Below the pieces are notes generated by a model. That model was not told the DNA's origin and ran no database searches. It saw only the letters and a list, made by a program, of their open reading frames with translations. This document shows, one piece after another, positions 17,131-26,144 of a stretch of DNA of 48,601 nt; the stretch's first letter is position 1, and each line of letters opens with the position of its first letter. The stretch lies in contig JAQWJZ010000022.1 of assembly GCA_029248105.1 (NCBI GenBank), forward strand, positions 1 through 48,601. The letters are read 5' to 3'. Source of the DNA: Flavobacteriales bacterium. GTDB taxonomy: Bacteria > Bacteroidota > Bacteroidia > Flavobacteriales > UBA7312. The translations under genes were made by a program, and so were the position numbers.

Positions 17131-17808
17131 GTGAATAATAAACCCGTACAAATAGAGTCAAGTTGGAAAGACATTCTTAATGATAGTTTTCAGTCTGAAT
17201 CATTTATTAATCTTATAAAATTTCTCAAAGAAGAAAAGAAAAATCATGTCATTTACCCGGCTGGTAAACACATCTTTTCAGCATTTAATCTTTGCCCATT
17301 CGACAACGTTAATGTTGTGATAATTGGACAAGACCCTTATCACGGACCAAATCAAGCTAACGGCTTATGTTTTTCTGTTGCTGACGGAATAAAACCTCCA
17401 CCATCTCTTCAAAATATCTTTAAAGAAATTAAACAAGATTTAGGCCTCGAAATCCCTTCGTCAGGTAATCTCGAGCATTGGGCTGAACAAGGAGTGCTAA
17501 TGCTGAATGCTACACTTACAGTTAGAGCAAGACAAGCAGGGTCGCATCAAAAGAAAGGATGGGAAGAATTTACAGACGCCATTATTCGAATATTATCTGA
17601 AAAGAAAGAGAATCTTATTTTTTTACTTTGGGGGCGGTTTGCTCAAAATAAAGCACAACTGATAGATAGTGAAAAACATCATATCCTAACCGCAGCTCAC
17701 CCCTCTCCATTCTCTGCGCATTCAGGTTTTTTTGGATGTAACCATTTTTCAAAAACCAACGAAATACTTAATCGTTTAGGTAAAAATCAAATTAAATGGG
17801 ACAAATAA
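17131..17808 (+). CDS. ung: Uracil-DNA glycosylase
   Basis: Ung excises uracil from DNA as the first step of base-excision repair. It is a family 1 enzyme: water-activating Asp68 in GQDPYHGPNQANGLCFSV, and the catalytic histidine and intercalation loop HPSPFSAHSGFFG beginning at His190. The length of 225 aa is normal. The start is GTG at 17131; there is no in-frame ATG nearby and the N-terminus aligns with family length. The consensus promoter places transcription initiation at about the same base, so the mRNA is probably leaderless. The last 13 nt overlap the next gene. Confidence 0.95.
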   Translation: MNNKPVQIESSWKDILNDSFQSESFINLIKFLKEEKKNHVIYPAGKHIFSAFNLCPFDNVNVVIIGQDPYHGPNQANGLCFSVADGIKPPPSLQNIFKEIKQDLGLEIPSSGNLEHWAEQGVLMLNATLTVRARQAGSHQKKGWEEFTDAIIRILSEKKENLIFLLWGRFAQNKAQLIDSEKHHILTAAHPSPFSAHSGFFGCNHFSKTNEILNRLGKNQIKWDK

Positions 17809-18386
17809 TACTTTTCATCACTTTATTAGTTTCATTATCTACTAACGAAAGTATTATAGATAGAGTAAATAACTATTGCGAGAAAAAGAAAGGTCAAACA
17901 TTCGACGAGATAATATATGTTTCTGTGAAAAATCAAAAAATGTATGTTATTTCTGAAAATTCGATTATAAAAACATACCCTGTCTCTACCGCCAAAAAAG
18001 GCATTGGTAATGTCAAGAATAGTGATATGACGCCACATGGGCTACATTATATTAGAGAGAAACATGGTGCAAAAACTCCACTAAATGGTAGAATGATTGG
18101 TAGGGTTTTTTATGGGCAAATAGCTACAATATATTCAGACACAACCACTTCAAAAACAGATGATATTACTACTAGAATATTATGGCTAAGTGGGTCTGAA
18201 AAAAACATCAACAAAGGAGGCAATGTAGATTCTTTTGAACGCTACATATACATACACGGCACCTCAGAAGAAGGTAAAATAGGAACACCTGCATCACATG
18301 GCTGTATTAGAATGCTTAATAAAGATGTCATAGAACTCTACTCTACTACAAAGATTGGAACAAAAGTTCTCATCTTAGATAATTAA
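17796..18386 (+). CDS. L,D-transpeptidase (YkuD family)
   Basis: The 196-residue protein has a YkuD catalytic domain ending in the motif YIHGTSEEGKIGTPASHGCI, with nucleophile Cys170 and His154/His168. The N-terminal hydrophobic stretch (2-15) is a probable signal or anchor, so it acts in the periplasm on peptidoglycan, forming 3-3 cross-links or attaching proteins. A large insertion between residues about 85 and 145 precedes the catalytic motif. The start overlaps ung by 13 nt in another frame, and rmuC follows 22 nt downstream. Confidence 0.88.
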   Translation: MGQIILFITLLVSLSTNESIIDRVNNYCEKKKGQTFDEIIYVSVKNQKMYVISENSIIKTYPVSTAKKGIGNVKNSDMTPHGLHYIREKHGAKTPLNGRMIGRVFYGQIATIYSDTTTSKTDDITTRILWLSGSEKNINKGGNVDSFERYIYIHGTSEEGKIGTPASHGCIRMLNKDVIELYSTTKIGTKVLILDN

Positions 18387-18408
18387 GCTTAAATTAGCCA
18401 CACTATTT

Positions 18409-19650
18409 ATGGAATTTATAATAACAATAGCATTACTAATTATCGGCTTTGCTTGGATTGCTTACCAAAACAAATCCAAAGGATCGGATCTTGACAACTC
18501 TAAAAATGATGATTTAGTTCAGCAAATTATCAATTTAAAGTCTGAACTCAGCGCCAAAGAAGAACGTATCAAAATTTTAAATGAAAAAATTTTAGAAACT
18601 CAAGAATCGAAAGAAGAAACAGAAGAAAGACTAACTAAGGAGTTTGAAAATTTAGCTCACAAAATTCTAGATCTTAATTCTGAAAAATTTAAAAAACAAA
18701 ATAAGGAACAAATTGACACCCTTCTTAACCCACTTAGCGAGCAAATAGAAAAATTTAAAAAGAAGGTTGAAGACACCAATGAGAAAGGTGTTGAAAGAAA
18801 TGCAATGCTAATGCAAAAAATCAATAGCTTAGAATCATTGAATAACAAGCTAAGTCAGGATGCCTTGAACTTAACTAATGCTTTGAAAGGTGACTCCAAA
18901 ACTCAAGGTGATTGGGGAGAAAACAGACTAGAGCTATTACTTGAAAAGTCAGGGTTATCCAATGGTGTTCACTTTAGCACTCAAGGTGGTTACAAAGATG
19001 ACGAGGGCAAATTAAAAAAACCTGATTTTATCATCTACTTACCTGATAATAAACACCTTATTATCGATTCAAAAGTTTCTCTTACAGCTTATGTAGACTA
19101 TTACAATGCTGAAGATGATATAACGGAACAGCAAGCCATAAAAAGACATTTAGACAGTATCAAAAGACACTATATGGAGTTAAGCGATAAAGATTATCCA
19201 AACCTTTACGGAATCAATGCTCCAGATCATGTATTGATGTTTATCCCCAATGAACCTGCTCTAATGTTAGCACTCAATGAGGATAAAAATCTTTACATAA
19301 ATGCTCTTGAAAAAAATATTGTATTGGTATCAGCGTCTACTCTTTTAGCCACACTTAGTACTGTAGCTTCCATATGGAAACAAGAAGACCAAAAAAGAAA
19401 CGCTTTGGAAATTGCTAAAGAAGGAGGCTTATTGTATGATAAATTCGAGGGCTTTGTTCAAGACCTCATAAAGGTAGGGAAAAGCTTAAAAAGCTCTAAA
19501 GACAGTTATGAAGACGCAATGAACAAGCTAACAGATGGTAGAGGTAATATCATCAAGAAAATAGAAAATTTAAAAGATTTGGGAGCTAAAACTAAAAAAA
19601 GTCTTCCGCAAAACATTATAGACCGAGCAAATAACGATGAAGATAACTAG
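18409..19650 (+). CDS. rmuC: DNA recombination protein RmuC
   Basis: RmuC-family proteins limit certain DNA rearrangements; the biochemical activity is not settled, but the fold is related to restriction-like nucleases. Visible here: an N-terminal membrane helix (1-18), a coiled-coil region rich in Lys/Glu (about 30-155), and the conserved RmuC core with GDWGENRLELLLEKSGL, PDFIIYLPD, IIDSKVSLTAYVDYY and VLMFIPNEPA. The length of 413 aa is typical. The 3' end overlaps the following methyltransferase by 14 nt. Confidence 0.93.
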   Translation: MEFIITIALLIIGFAWIAYQNKSKGSDLDNSKNDDLVQQIINLKSELSAKEERIKILNEKILETQESKEETEERLTKEFENLAHKILDLNSEKFKKQNKEQIDTLLNPLSEQIEKFKKKVEDTNEKGVERNAMLMQKINSLESLNNKLSQDALNLTNALKGDSKTQGDWGENRLELLLEKSGLSNGVHFSTQGGYKDDEGKLKKPDFIIYLPDNKHLIIDSKVSLTAYVDYYNAEDDITEQQAIKRHLDSIKRHYMELSDKDYPNLYGINAPDHVLMFIPNEPALMLALNEDKNLYINALEKNIVLVSASTLLATLSTVASIWKQEDQKRNALEIAKEGGLLYDKFEGFVQDLIKVGKSLKSSKDSYEDAMNKLTDGRGNIIKKIENLKDLGAKTKKSLPQNIIDRANNDEDN

Positions 19651-20383
19651 ATATGAAAATGCTATTTTTGGACTTCGCCCAATCATAGAAGCAATAACGG
19701 CTGGGCAAGAAATCGACACACTTTTCATACAAAAAGGATTGAAAGGAGATATCTTTCCAGAGCTTTGGGAATTAGTTAAAAAACACCGTGTAAATTACAA
19801 ACATGTCCCAGTAGAAAAATTAAATCGTCTGACTCGCAAAAACCATCAAGGTGTATTTGCCTTTGTTTCACCGATTACTTTTCACAGAACTGAAAATGTA
19901 ATACCACAACTTTTTGAAGAAGGCAAAGTGCCTTTATTTCTAGTTCTGGATAGAGTAACTGATGTAAGGAATTTTGGTGCCATTGTGAGAAGTGCCGAAT
20001 GCTCCGGTGTTCATGCCATCATAGTTCCTGAACGTGGTAGCGCAGCTATTAATGGTGATGCTATGAAAACCTCTGCAGGTGCGCTGAGCAGCATACCTAT
20101 TTGCAGAGAATTTAATCTGAAAGCTACTATAGACTTTTTAAAAAATAGTGGGATTCAAGTTGTAGCTTGTACAGAAAAGACTGAAGAGCTTATTTATAGC
20201 CCCGACTACACCTTACCTACTGCCATTATTATGGGTTCTGAAGAAGATGGCATTTCTGAAGAGTACCTTAAATTATGTACTCACAAAACAAAAATCCCTA
20301 TGATGGGTACCATCGGTTCATTAAATGTCTCCGTTTCTGCTGGTGTAATATTATATGAGGCAGTAAGACAACGACAACAATGA
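19637..20383 (+). CDS. rlmB: 23S rRNA 2'-O-ribose methyltransferase, SpoU/TrmH family (RlmB-like)
   Basis: This SPOUT methyltransferase of 248 aa has an N-terminal substrate-binding domain (IFGLRPIIEAI, typical of RlmB, target Gm2251 of 23S rRNA). The three SpoU motifs are DRVTDVRNFGAIVRSAEC, IIMGSEEDGIS and IGSLNVSVSAGVILYEAVRQ, which build the trefoil knot and SAM site. The exact target cannot be proven from sequence. The ATG lies inside rmuC, and the TGA stop overlaps the helicase start (ATGA), so all four genes from ldt to rhlE look translationally coupled. Confidence 0.9.
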   Translation: MKITRYENAIFGLRPIIEAITAGQEIDTLFIQKGLKGDIFPELWELVKKHRVNYKHVPVEKLNRLTRKNHQGVFAFVSPITFHRTENVIPQLFEEGKVPLFLVLDRVTDVRNFGAIVRSAECSGVHAIIVPERGSAAINGDAMKTSAGALSSIPICREFNLKATIDFLKNSGIQVVACTEKTEELIYSPDYTLPTAIIMGSEEDGISEEYLKLCTHKTKIPMMGTIGSLNVSVSAGVILYEAVRQRQQ

Positions 20384-21612
20384 TTTTTAGCGACTTAGGA
20401 TTCGAACCACAACTACAAGAAGGATTAGATATGATGGGTTTTGAAAAACCCACACCCATACAAGAACAAGCTATACCTGCTATTTTAAAAAATAAAGATA
20501 TGATTGCCTGTGCTCAAACAGGAACAGGCAAAACAGCAGCTTTTGTATTACCAATCCTCAACAAACTTTGCAAAGGCAATACCGCTAAGATAAATACTAT
20601 CATTGTATCGCCTACTCGAGAGTTGGCTTTGCAAATAGACCGTCAAATTGAAGGCTTTAGTTATTTTACTAATGCGTCATCATTCCCTATTTATGGAGGA
20701 GGTACAGGCTCAGATTTTGATGCTCAAAAAAATGCTATAAAAAATGGCTCTGATATTTTAGTATGTACTCCAGGTCGATTATTGGCACATATGAAATTCA
20801 ATTATTTTGATGCTTCAGGCGTTAAACACTTTATATTGGACGAAGCGGACAGAATGTTAGATATGGGTTTTTACGATGACATTATGGATATCGCTAAAAA
20901 ACTACCTAAGCAAAGACAAAACCTAATGTTTTCAGCCACTATGCCGCCAAAGATTAGAAAATTGGCAAGTGATATTTTAGTTAATCCAGTTAGTATTAGC
21001 TTAAGCATTTCTAAACCTGCAGCAGGAATCACACAACGAGCCTACATGGTTCATGACAGGCAAAAAATAGCTTTAACAAAAGAAATTCATAAAGATAAAG
21101 ACTTGAATCATGTATTGATATTTTGCTCAACTAAAAAAAGTGTTAAGGAATTGACACGAAGTTTAGTAAAAGCTAAATTACCAGCACACGACATACATTC
21201 GGACTTAGACCAAGAAGAAAGAGAAAAAGTACTTTTAGACTTCAAGAATAAAAAAGTGAAAATCCTAGTCGCTACAGATATTCTTTCAAGAGGGATAGAT
21301 ATAAAAGGTATAGAGTTGGTAATTAATTATGAGGTGCCTAATGATGCTGAAGATTACGTTCATCGTATAGGCAGAACAGCAAGAGCCGACAGAAAAGGAG
21401 AAGCAATAACTTTTATTAATGGTGAGCAGTGTTTGAAGTTTAAACAAATAGAAGATCTGATAGAACGCACCCTAGACAAAACACCATTGCCAAACGGTTT
21501 TGAACCAGCACCCGCATACAACACAGATAAAAGAAGTGGTGGCAAAAAGAAGTTTAAAAATCGTCATTTTAAAAGCAAAAAACACTTTAAAAATAAGAAA
21601 AAGAAGTCTTAA
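20380..21612 (+). CDS. rhlE: DEAD-box ATP-dependent RNA helicase, RhlE-like
   Basis: The 410-residue helicase carries the Q-motif with PTPIQEQAIP, motif I AQTGTGKT (45-52), Ia PTRELALQ, motif II DEAD (154-157), motif III SAT, and motif VI HRIGRTAR. A lysine/phenylalanine-rich basic tail of about 25 residues at the C-terminus is typical of RNA-binding extensions in RhlE-type enzymes. It probably remodels rRNA or mRNA during ribosome assembly or cold adaptation, consistent with its overlap with an rRNA methyltransferase gene. No clear terminator follows. Confidence 0.93.
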   Translation: MIFSDLGFEPQLQEGLDMMGFEKPTPIQEQAIPAILKNKDMIACAQTGTGKTAAFVLPILNKLCKGNTAKINTIIVSPTRELALQIDRQIEGFSYFTNASSFPIYGGGTGSDFDAQKNAIKNGSDILVCTPGRLLAHMKFNYFDASGVKHFILDEADRMLDMGFYDDIMDIAKKLPKQRQNLMFSATMPPKIRKLASDILVNPVSISLSISKPAAGITQRAYMVHDRQKIALTKEIHKDKDLNHVLIFCSTKKSVKELTRSLVKAKLPAHDIHSDLDQEEREKVLLDFKNKKVKILVATDILSRGIDIKGIELVINYEVPNDAEDYVHRIGRTARADRKGEAITFINGEQCLKFKQIEDLIERTLDKTPLPNGFEPAPAYNTDKRSGGKKKFKNRHFKSKKHFKNKKKKS

Positions 21613-21660
21613 GCCATTTTAGTTTAAAAGGATCAATTAGCATTTATTTACTGTTTTTAC

Positions 21661-21668
21661 TATATTTG
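21661..21668 (+). promoter_or_regulatory. Candidate -7 element for the 127-aa membrane protein
   Basis: TATATTTG fits TAnnTTTG and lies 23 nt before the ATG at 21692. The -33 region shows only a weak TTAG at about 21637-21640. Confidence 0.4.
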
Positions 21669-21691
21669 AGAGAACTTAAAACTTTAAAAAC

Positions 21692-22075
21692 ATGACTTCT
21701 AAATCTTTTATTCTATCTGCAATCGCAGGAACAATTACTTATTTTTTACTCGGCTGGTTATTTTACGGTATTCTTTTCACAGAAATTTATCCTAGTAAAG
21801 GCGAAAATGCAATCTCGTTTATTTTTATTGGTTGTTTTGTTTATGCTTTCCTTTACACCTACATCTATAAGCAATGGGCAAGTATAAGTACTTTAAAAGG
21901 TGGAGCTATTGCTGGGCTTATTTTAGGCTTCCTCAACAGTCTTAGCATGAACTTTTTTATGTATTCATCGAAAGCATTTAACCTAGAACACTTTTTTACT
22001 GACCTTGTTATTGGCAGTATCACTGCAGCTATTATGGGTGGAGTTATTGGCTATGTATTAGGAAAAACGAAGTAG
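21692..22075 (+). CDS. Four-TM integral membrane protein of unknown function
   Basis: The 127-residue protein is almost entirely membrane: hydrophobic segments at about 5-27, 38-58, 68-88 and 103-123, with glycine-rich helix contacts (AIAGLILGF, GGVIGYVLGKTK). The start MTSKSFILSAIAGTI and the GWLFYGILF segment resemble small DUF1761-like Bacteroidota membrane proteins; I am not certain of that family. It is monocistronic, with a candidate promoter at 21661 and a terminator at 22092-22127. Confidence 0.75.
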   Translation: MTSKSFILSAIAGTITYFLLGWLFYGILFTEIYPSKGENAISFIFIGCFVYAFLYTYIYKQWASISTLKGGAIAGLILGFLNSLSMNFFMYSSKAFNLEHFFTDLVIGSITAAIMGGVIGYVLGKTK

Positions 22076-22091
22076 CCAAAATCAAACTAAT

Positions 22092-22127
22092 AAAAAAGCC
22101 CTCCTAAAATTTTAAGAGGGTTTTTTT
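22092..22127. terminator. Bidirectional intrinsic terminator
   Basis: An A-rich run, stem CCCTC, an inner AT palindrome, GAGGG and a seven-T run lie between the convergent genes ending at 22075 (+) and 22143 (-). T-tracts on both strands make it usable in either direction. Confidence 0.75.
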
Positions 22128-22142
22128 AAAACTAAAAACCTA

Positions 22143-22574
22143 TTACTTATTTTCTTGAACAGGAATTCTATTAATTAACATTAAGAAGATGACAACTATT
22201 GGTAAAAATGCAAGTAAAGCATAATAATACGCACATATATCATTAACTATCGGATCATTTAAAACAACTAATACACCTATGATATTTATTACGACTAAAC
22301 ATAGAAACAATTTGATAGTAAACAACTTAAACACCTTAGAACCGTCGTCGATTAATTTATTAGGAAAAGCTATTATAAGTTGAGGGAAAAATAAAGAAGC
22401 TATCATAAAATGAGAAAAATCTCCAGAAGAAGCATAAGAATATAACTCCGCAGTCACTACCATTAAAGAATAAAGTGTGTATCCTAATAAAAAGAAAAAA
22501 CGTTTCTTTTTAAGCACACCAAAAGCAGTTAGAAGAACAGGTATTATAGGTAAAAAAGTAGCGACAGACTCCAT
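22143..22574 (-). CDS. Four-TM protein of unknown function, intact paralogue
   Basis: The 143-residue protein has hydrophobic segments at about 5-20, 26-46, 88-105 and 113-133, a basic loop KKKRFFF after the first helix, and a short charged tail. I recognise no family. It is a diverged tandem copy of the broken gene at 22630-23098: matched blocks include FFFLLGYT/VFFLIGYT, SLFFPQLIIAFP/ILFFIQLIVSYP and DDGSKVFK/FDGSRVFK. No SD or consensus promoter is evident in the 55 nt between the copies, so it may be co-transcribed with the upstream remnant. Confidence 0.65.
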   Translation of the reverse strand: MESVATFLPIIPVLLTAFGVLKKKRFFFLLGYTLYSLMVVTAELYSYASSGDFSHFMIASLFFPQLIIAFPNKLIDDGSKVFKLFTIKLFLCLVVINIIGVLVVLNDPIVNDICAYYYALLAFLPIVVIFLMLINRIPVQENK

Positions 22575-22629
22575 GTATTCAAAAGTTGGTAAATAAATTC
22601 AACCATTAACATAAAAACAACACTCAACA

Positions 22630-23098
22630 TTATTGAGTATCCCTAAAAGTATAATTCCTATCACTATCATATAACAATATGCTATTTGATAGAATTATGA
22701 AGTAGTAAATAATAGCAGCCACAATAAAAAAGCTATGAAATAAAATTCCAAAATTATTGATTAGAGGATTGTTATACACTACAAATATTCCAACTGTATT
22801 TGTAAAAAAAATAACACACATGATTTTAATATAAAAGACTTGAATACGCGAGACCCATCAAAACGTAAAATAGTAGGGTAAGAAACAATCAATTGTATAA
22901 AAAAAGAATTGATATTATAACATGCATAAAATCATTTTCTAAACAGTAAAATAAATATTCAGAAACTATAATAAAAAAAGCGAAAATAGTATACCCTATT
23001 AAAAAGAAAACTCTACTCTTAGTAATAAGACCATAAAGGGTGAAAAACACAGGAATGAAAGTCAGAAATACTATTAAATTTTCTAATATATTTTCCAA
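22630..23098 (-). pseudogene. Broken paralogue of the adjacent 4-TM protein (two frameshifts)
   Basis: The frame from ATG 23098 (MENILENLIVFLTFIPVFF) stops after 69 codons. Continuing in the next frame from the T7 run (22899-22905 on the plus strand as A7) gives IQLIVSYPTILRFDGSRVF. A second shift at the T8 run (A8 at 22804-22811) leads into the last frame, TNTVGIFVVYNNPLINNFG, to the stop at 22630. Restoring one T at each run rebuilds a protein of about 155 residues aligned end to end with the downstream gene. Either the gene is a recent pseudogene, or both runs are sequencing errors, or expression uses slippage. Confidence 0.75.
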
Positions 23099-23145
23099 CT
23101 CGTTAATAGTTTGTTTAAATATAAGAAAATAAACCTGTATTTTGA

Positions 23146-24309
23146 CTAACTAACAGAAATAGTATTTGCTACTTGTTTTGCTCTTTCTACCAAACTATCA
23201 GTGTTTTCATTCACTCCATAACTCAAAGCTACTGCCATCCTTCTGTACGGACGAGAAGTGGGTTTTCCAAAAATCTTAAAATCTGAATTTGAAAAAAGTG
23301 ACGCTTGTTCTAGGCCTGAGAAAATGGGTAAGGAAGTATTATCCTTATCAGCTAATATAACAGCGCTAGCACCATTTTTTAATAACGTAATTTCTTTAAC
23401 CGGAATTCCTAAAATAGCTCTAGCATGTAACTCAAATTCAGAGAAATTTTGAGTATTAGCTAATGTAACCATTCCTGTATCGTGTGGGCGAGGTGATAAC
23501 TCAGAAAAATAAACTCCACTCTTTCCAATAAAAAATTCAACACCCCAAATTCCTGAACCTTTTAAAGATGTAGTCACTTTTTGGGCCATTTCTTGTGCTT
23601 CAGATAAGTGAGCATCGCTCATAGCCATAGGTTGCCAACTTTCTTGATAGTCGCCTCTTTCTTGTCTATGTCCTATTGGAGGACAAAATAAGGTATTGCC
23701 ATTATTCTGAGTGAGGGTTAGTAACGTAATTTCAAAATCGAAATCAATAAATTCTTCAACAATAACTTCTTTCAAGTCACCCCTTGAACCCTCCATAGCA
23801 TAATCCCAAGCTGTTTGGATATCAGCTTCTGTCTTTATAACAGATTGACCTTTACCCGAGCTAGACATCAAAGGCTTTACTACACATGGCATACCACATA
23901 TCTCAACACCTGCCTTAAGCTCTTCATAGCTAGTAGCATAGCGATATTGAGCTGTTTTAACACCAAGTTCTATAGCCGCTAAATCTCTGATTGCCTTTCT
24001 ATTCATGGTGAAGTTAGCCGCCTTGGCAGATGGTATTACTTTGAAGCCTTGTTTTTCATATTCGTAAAATCGTTCGGTACGAATTGACTCTACTTCAGGC
24101 ACTATTAAATCAGGTTGGTGTTTTTCTACTAAAGCATCAAGAGCATCACCATCAAGCATATCAATAATTTCGTATTCGTGAGCTACCTGCATAGCAGGAG
24201 CATTTTCATAGTTATCGACTGCGATAATGTATTGACCAAGACGTTGCAAGGCTATGACTAATTCTTTACCCAACTCACCTGAACCTAAAAGTAAAATCTT
24301 GTTTCTCAT
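23146..24309 (-). CDS. purT: Formate-dependent phosphoribosylglycinamide formyltransferase (GAR transformylase 2)
   Basis: PurT uses ATP and formate to formylate glycinamide ribonucleotide in purine synthesis. It is an ATP-grasp enzyme of 387 aa. The N-terminal [19 protein letters not shown] nucleotide-fold motif, the [15 protein letters not shown] phosphate loop, WGVEFF and [14 protein letters not shown] are characteristic. It starts within the stop of the upstream UbiD-like gene (ATGA overlap), so the two are co-translated. No terminator is evident after its TAG stop. Confidence 0.95.
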   Translation of the reverse strand: MRNKILLLGSGELGKELVIALQRLGQYIIAVDNYENAPAMQVAHEYEIIDMLDGDALDALVEKHQPDLIVPEVESIRTERFYEYEKQGFKVIPSAKAANFTMNRKAIRDLAAIELGVKTAQYRYATSYEELKAGVEICGMPCVVKPLMSSSGKGQSVIKTEADIQTAWDYAMEGSRGDLKEVIVEEFIDFDFEITLLTLTQNNGNTLFCPPIGHRQERGDYQESWQPMAMSDAHLSEAQEMAQKVTTSLKGSGIWGVEFFIGKSGVYFSELSPRPHDTGMVTLANTQNFSEFELHARAILGIPVKEITLLKNGASAVILADKDNTSLPIFSGLEQASLFSNSDFKIFGKPTSRPYRRMAVALSYGVNENTDSLVERAKQVANTISVS

Positions 24310-26078
24310 AAAGCATTATTTATCTTTTGTTGTGCCATTTGTATAATTTCATCAGGCATTTGCATAGCAGGTGCGTGATGAGGCTTTACTCGTGCATCGA
24401 TTATTGGTATTCTGCAAGACCAGTGTTTGTTTTGTGTAGCTTCTTCTAATCCAAAAATGTCCTCAGCTGGATTAGATCTAGTAAAAGTAATCCACAACCA
24501 ATTACTAATGTTTGCTGCAACAAAAGCTGAATCATCCACTAAAGTTATTAATGCAATGCCTTCCAAATTCAATGACTCTAATTGATCCTTTACTGATTGG
24601 ATATCATTAGCTTCAACTATGAGAACAGCTGGCATAACTAATTTTGGCTTCAAATTACTTGGAATAGATAAAGCTGTTAAATCAGAACATAAATCTCTCT
24701 TCTTCTGTCCTACTGCAGCACAAACAACTTTGGATCCTTCATTAATTTCTCCAGTACTACTATAGTCTAAAGTGTCCATAGTAGTCTTGGTTTGAAAATG
24801 TAAATCTCTGCTCCAATCAACTCTTGAAAATAAGTGTTGAAAGAAATCGTATTCGTTCTGAACATCTAAATTAGCATCGTCTTCTTGAGCTACAATAAAT
24901 AAATATTTGGCTAAACTTAATTGTCCTTTGCCCAAGATATGGTTTGCAATGGTTAGCAACTCTTGAGGTCTTCTAATCTTTTGATATGGAGTATAACGTT
25001 CACTGCCAATAGCCAATAGCAAAGGGTGAACACCAGCTTCGTCAACAGCGTTTACCGCTTTTAATCCCGGTATCTCGGTAGGAATTATTCCGTCTGTAAT
25101 ATCATGTATTAATGCACCAAACTGACTATCTTCTTGTGGTGGTCTTCCGACAACGGTAAATGGCCAAATAGCATCTTTTTTAGCATAAACCTTGTGAACC
25201 CTCATAACTGGAAAATCGTGAGTCAAGCTGTAATACCCAAGGTGATCACCAAAAGGACCTTCGGGCTTAACATCGCCAGCATTTATTTCTCCACAAATAA
25301 CAAAATCTGCGTCATTGGACAAGGTATAACCATCTCTAATCGTGTATCTAAAGTTTCTTCCGCTCATTATTCCAGCAAAAGTCATTTCACTCATACCCTC
25401 TGGCAATGGCATTACAGCGGCTAAACTATGTGCAGGAGGTCCTCCTATGAAAATACTCACTTTAAGAGGCTGTCCCTTTGCATTTGCTTTGGATTGGTGT
25501 ACACCAATACCTCGATGTATTTGATAGTGTAAGCCTATCTCTTTATTCTTAACGTAATCATTTCCGCCAAGTTGAATTCGATACATTCCAAGATTAGAAT
25601 TCATTATCCCTGGCTTGTCGATATCTTCCGAATATACTTGTGGCAAAGTGACGAATGCACCGCCATCCATAGGCCAACATTTTATTTGAGGGATATCTTC
25701 AATTTGGATTTCTTCAAAATTATGTGACCACTTTTTTAATGGCAAAGCATAAGGTGCTTGCACAACAGAATCTAATAAAGCCAATGGCGTTTTGAAAAAG
25801 TTTGTAGGATTAGCTTTTAGTGAAACTAGACCTTTGACAGCTTTTAATGAATTTCGAAAAATAAATTGACTTTGTTCTAAAGTGGCAAATAAGTTAGAAA
25901 CAGCAGAATATCGACTACCCTTTACATTTTCAAATAACACTGCTTTTTTGTGATTTTTAAATACCAACTGATGAATAGCTGACATTTCTAAATTAGGGTC
26001 TACCTCCTCTTTTATACGGATGAGCATACCCCTTTTCTCTAAGTCTAAAACACAATCGTTTATTGATTTGTATGCCAT
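24306..26078 (-). CDS. UbiD-family prenylated-FMN decarboxylase, probably menaquinone biosynthesis
   Basis: The 590-residue protein is longer than classical UbiD (about 490) and resembles the group annotated as menaquinone biosynthesis decarboxylase of the SCO4490 type. Conserved prFMN-site elements: NLGMYR near 162-167, HYQIHRGIG near 184-192, and [11 protein letters not shown] at 273-283 with the catalytic Glu/Asp pair. A prenyltransferase partner (UbiX) is not in the window. The role in futalosine-route menaquinone synthesis is family inference, not proven by context; the partner here is purT. Its ATG lies only 5 nt beyond the U-tract of the gltA terminator. Confidence 0.85.
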   Translation of the reverse strand: MAYKSINDCVLDLEKRGMLIRIKEEVDPNLEMSAIHQLVFKNHKKAVLFENVKGSRYSAVSNLFATLEQSQFIFRNSLKAVKGLVSLKANPTNFFKTPLALLDSVVQAPYALPLKKWSHNFEEIQIEDIPQIKCWPMDGGAFVTLPQVYSEDIDKPGIMNSNLGMYRIQLGGNDYVKNKEIGLHYQIHRGIGVHQSKANAKGQPLKVSIFIGGPPAHSLAAVMPLPEGMSEMTFAGIMSGRNFRYTIRDGYTLSNDADFVICGEINAGDVKPEGPFGDHLGYYSLTHDFPVMRVHKVYAKKDAIWPFTVVGRPPQEDSQFGALIHDITDGIIPTEIPGLKAVNAVDEAGVHPLLLAIGSERYTPYQKIRRPQELLTIANHILGKGQLSLAKYLFIVAQEDDANLDVQNEYDFFQHLFSRVDWSRDLHFQTKTTMDTLDYSSTGEINEGSKVVCAAVGQKKRDLCSDLTALSIPSNLKPKLVMPAVLIVEANDIQSVKDQLESLNLEGIALITLVDDSAFVAANISNWLWITFTRSNPAEDIFGLEEATQNKHWSCRIPIIDARVKPHHAPAMQMPDEIIQMAQQKINNAL

Positions 26079-26083
26079 GGTAC

Positions 26084-26122
26084 AAAAATAAAAAAAGGTC
26101 GCCTTATTTGACGACCTTTTTT
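26084..26122 (-). terminator. Intrinsic terminator after citrate synthase
   Basis: Arms AAAAAAGGTCG (26091-26101) and CGACCTTTTTT (26112-26122) surround a 10-nt loop. The minus-strand U-tract is interrupted once (26084-26096). It ends transcription from gltA but sits directly against the ubiD-like start codon at 26078. Confidence 0.85.
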
Positions 26123-26144
26123 AATAGTTATTATTAATCAATTT

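Noticed and set aside
22575-22629. Separate promoter for the intact 4-TM gene
   Set aside because: The 55-nt gap holds no TAnnTTTG match; co-transcription with the broken upstream copy is simpler.
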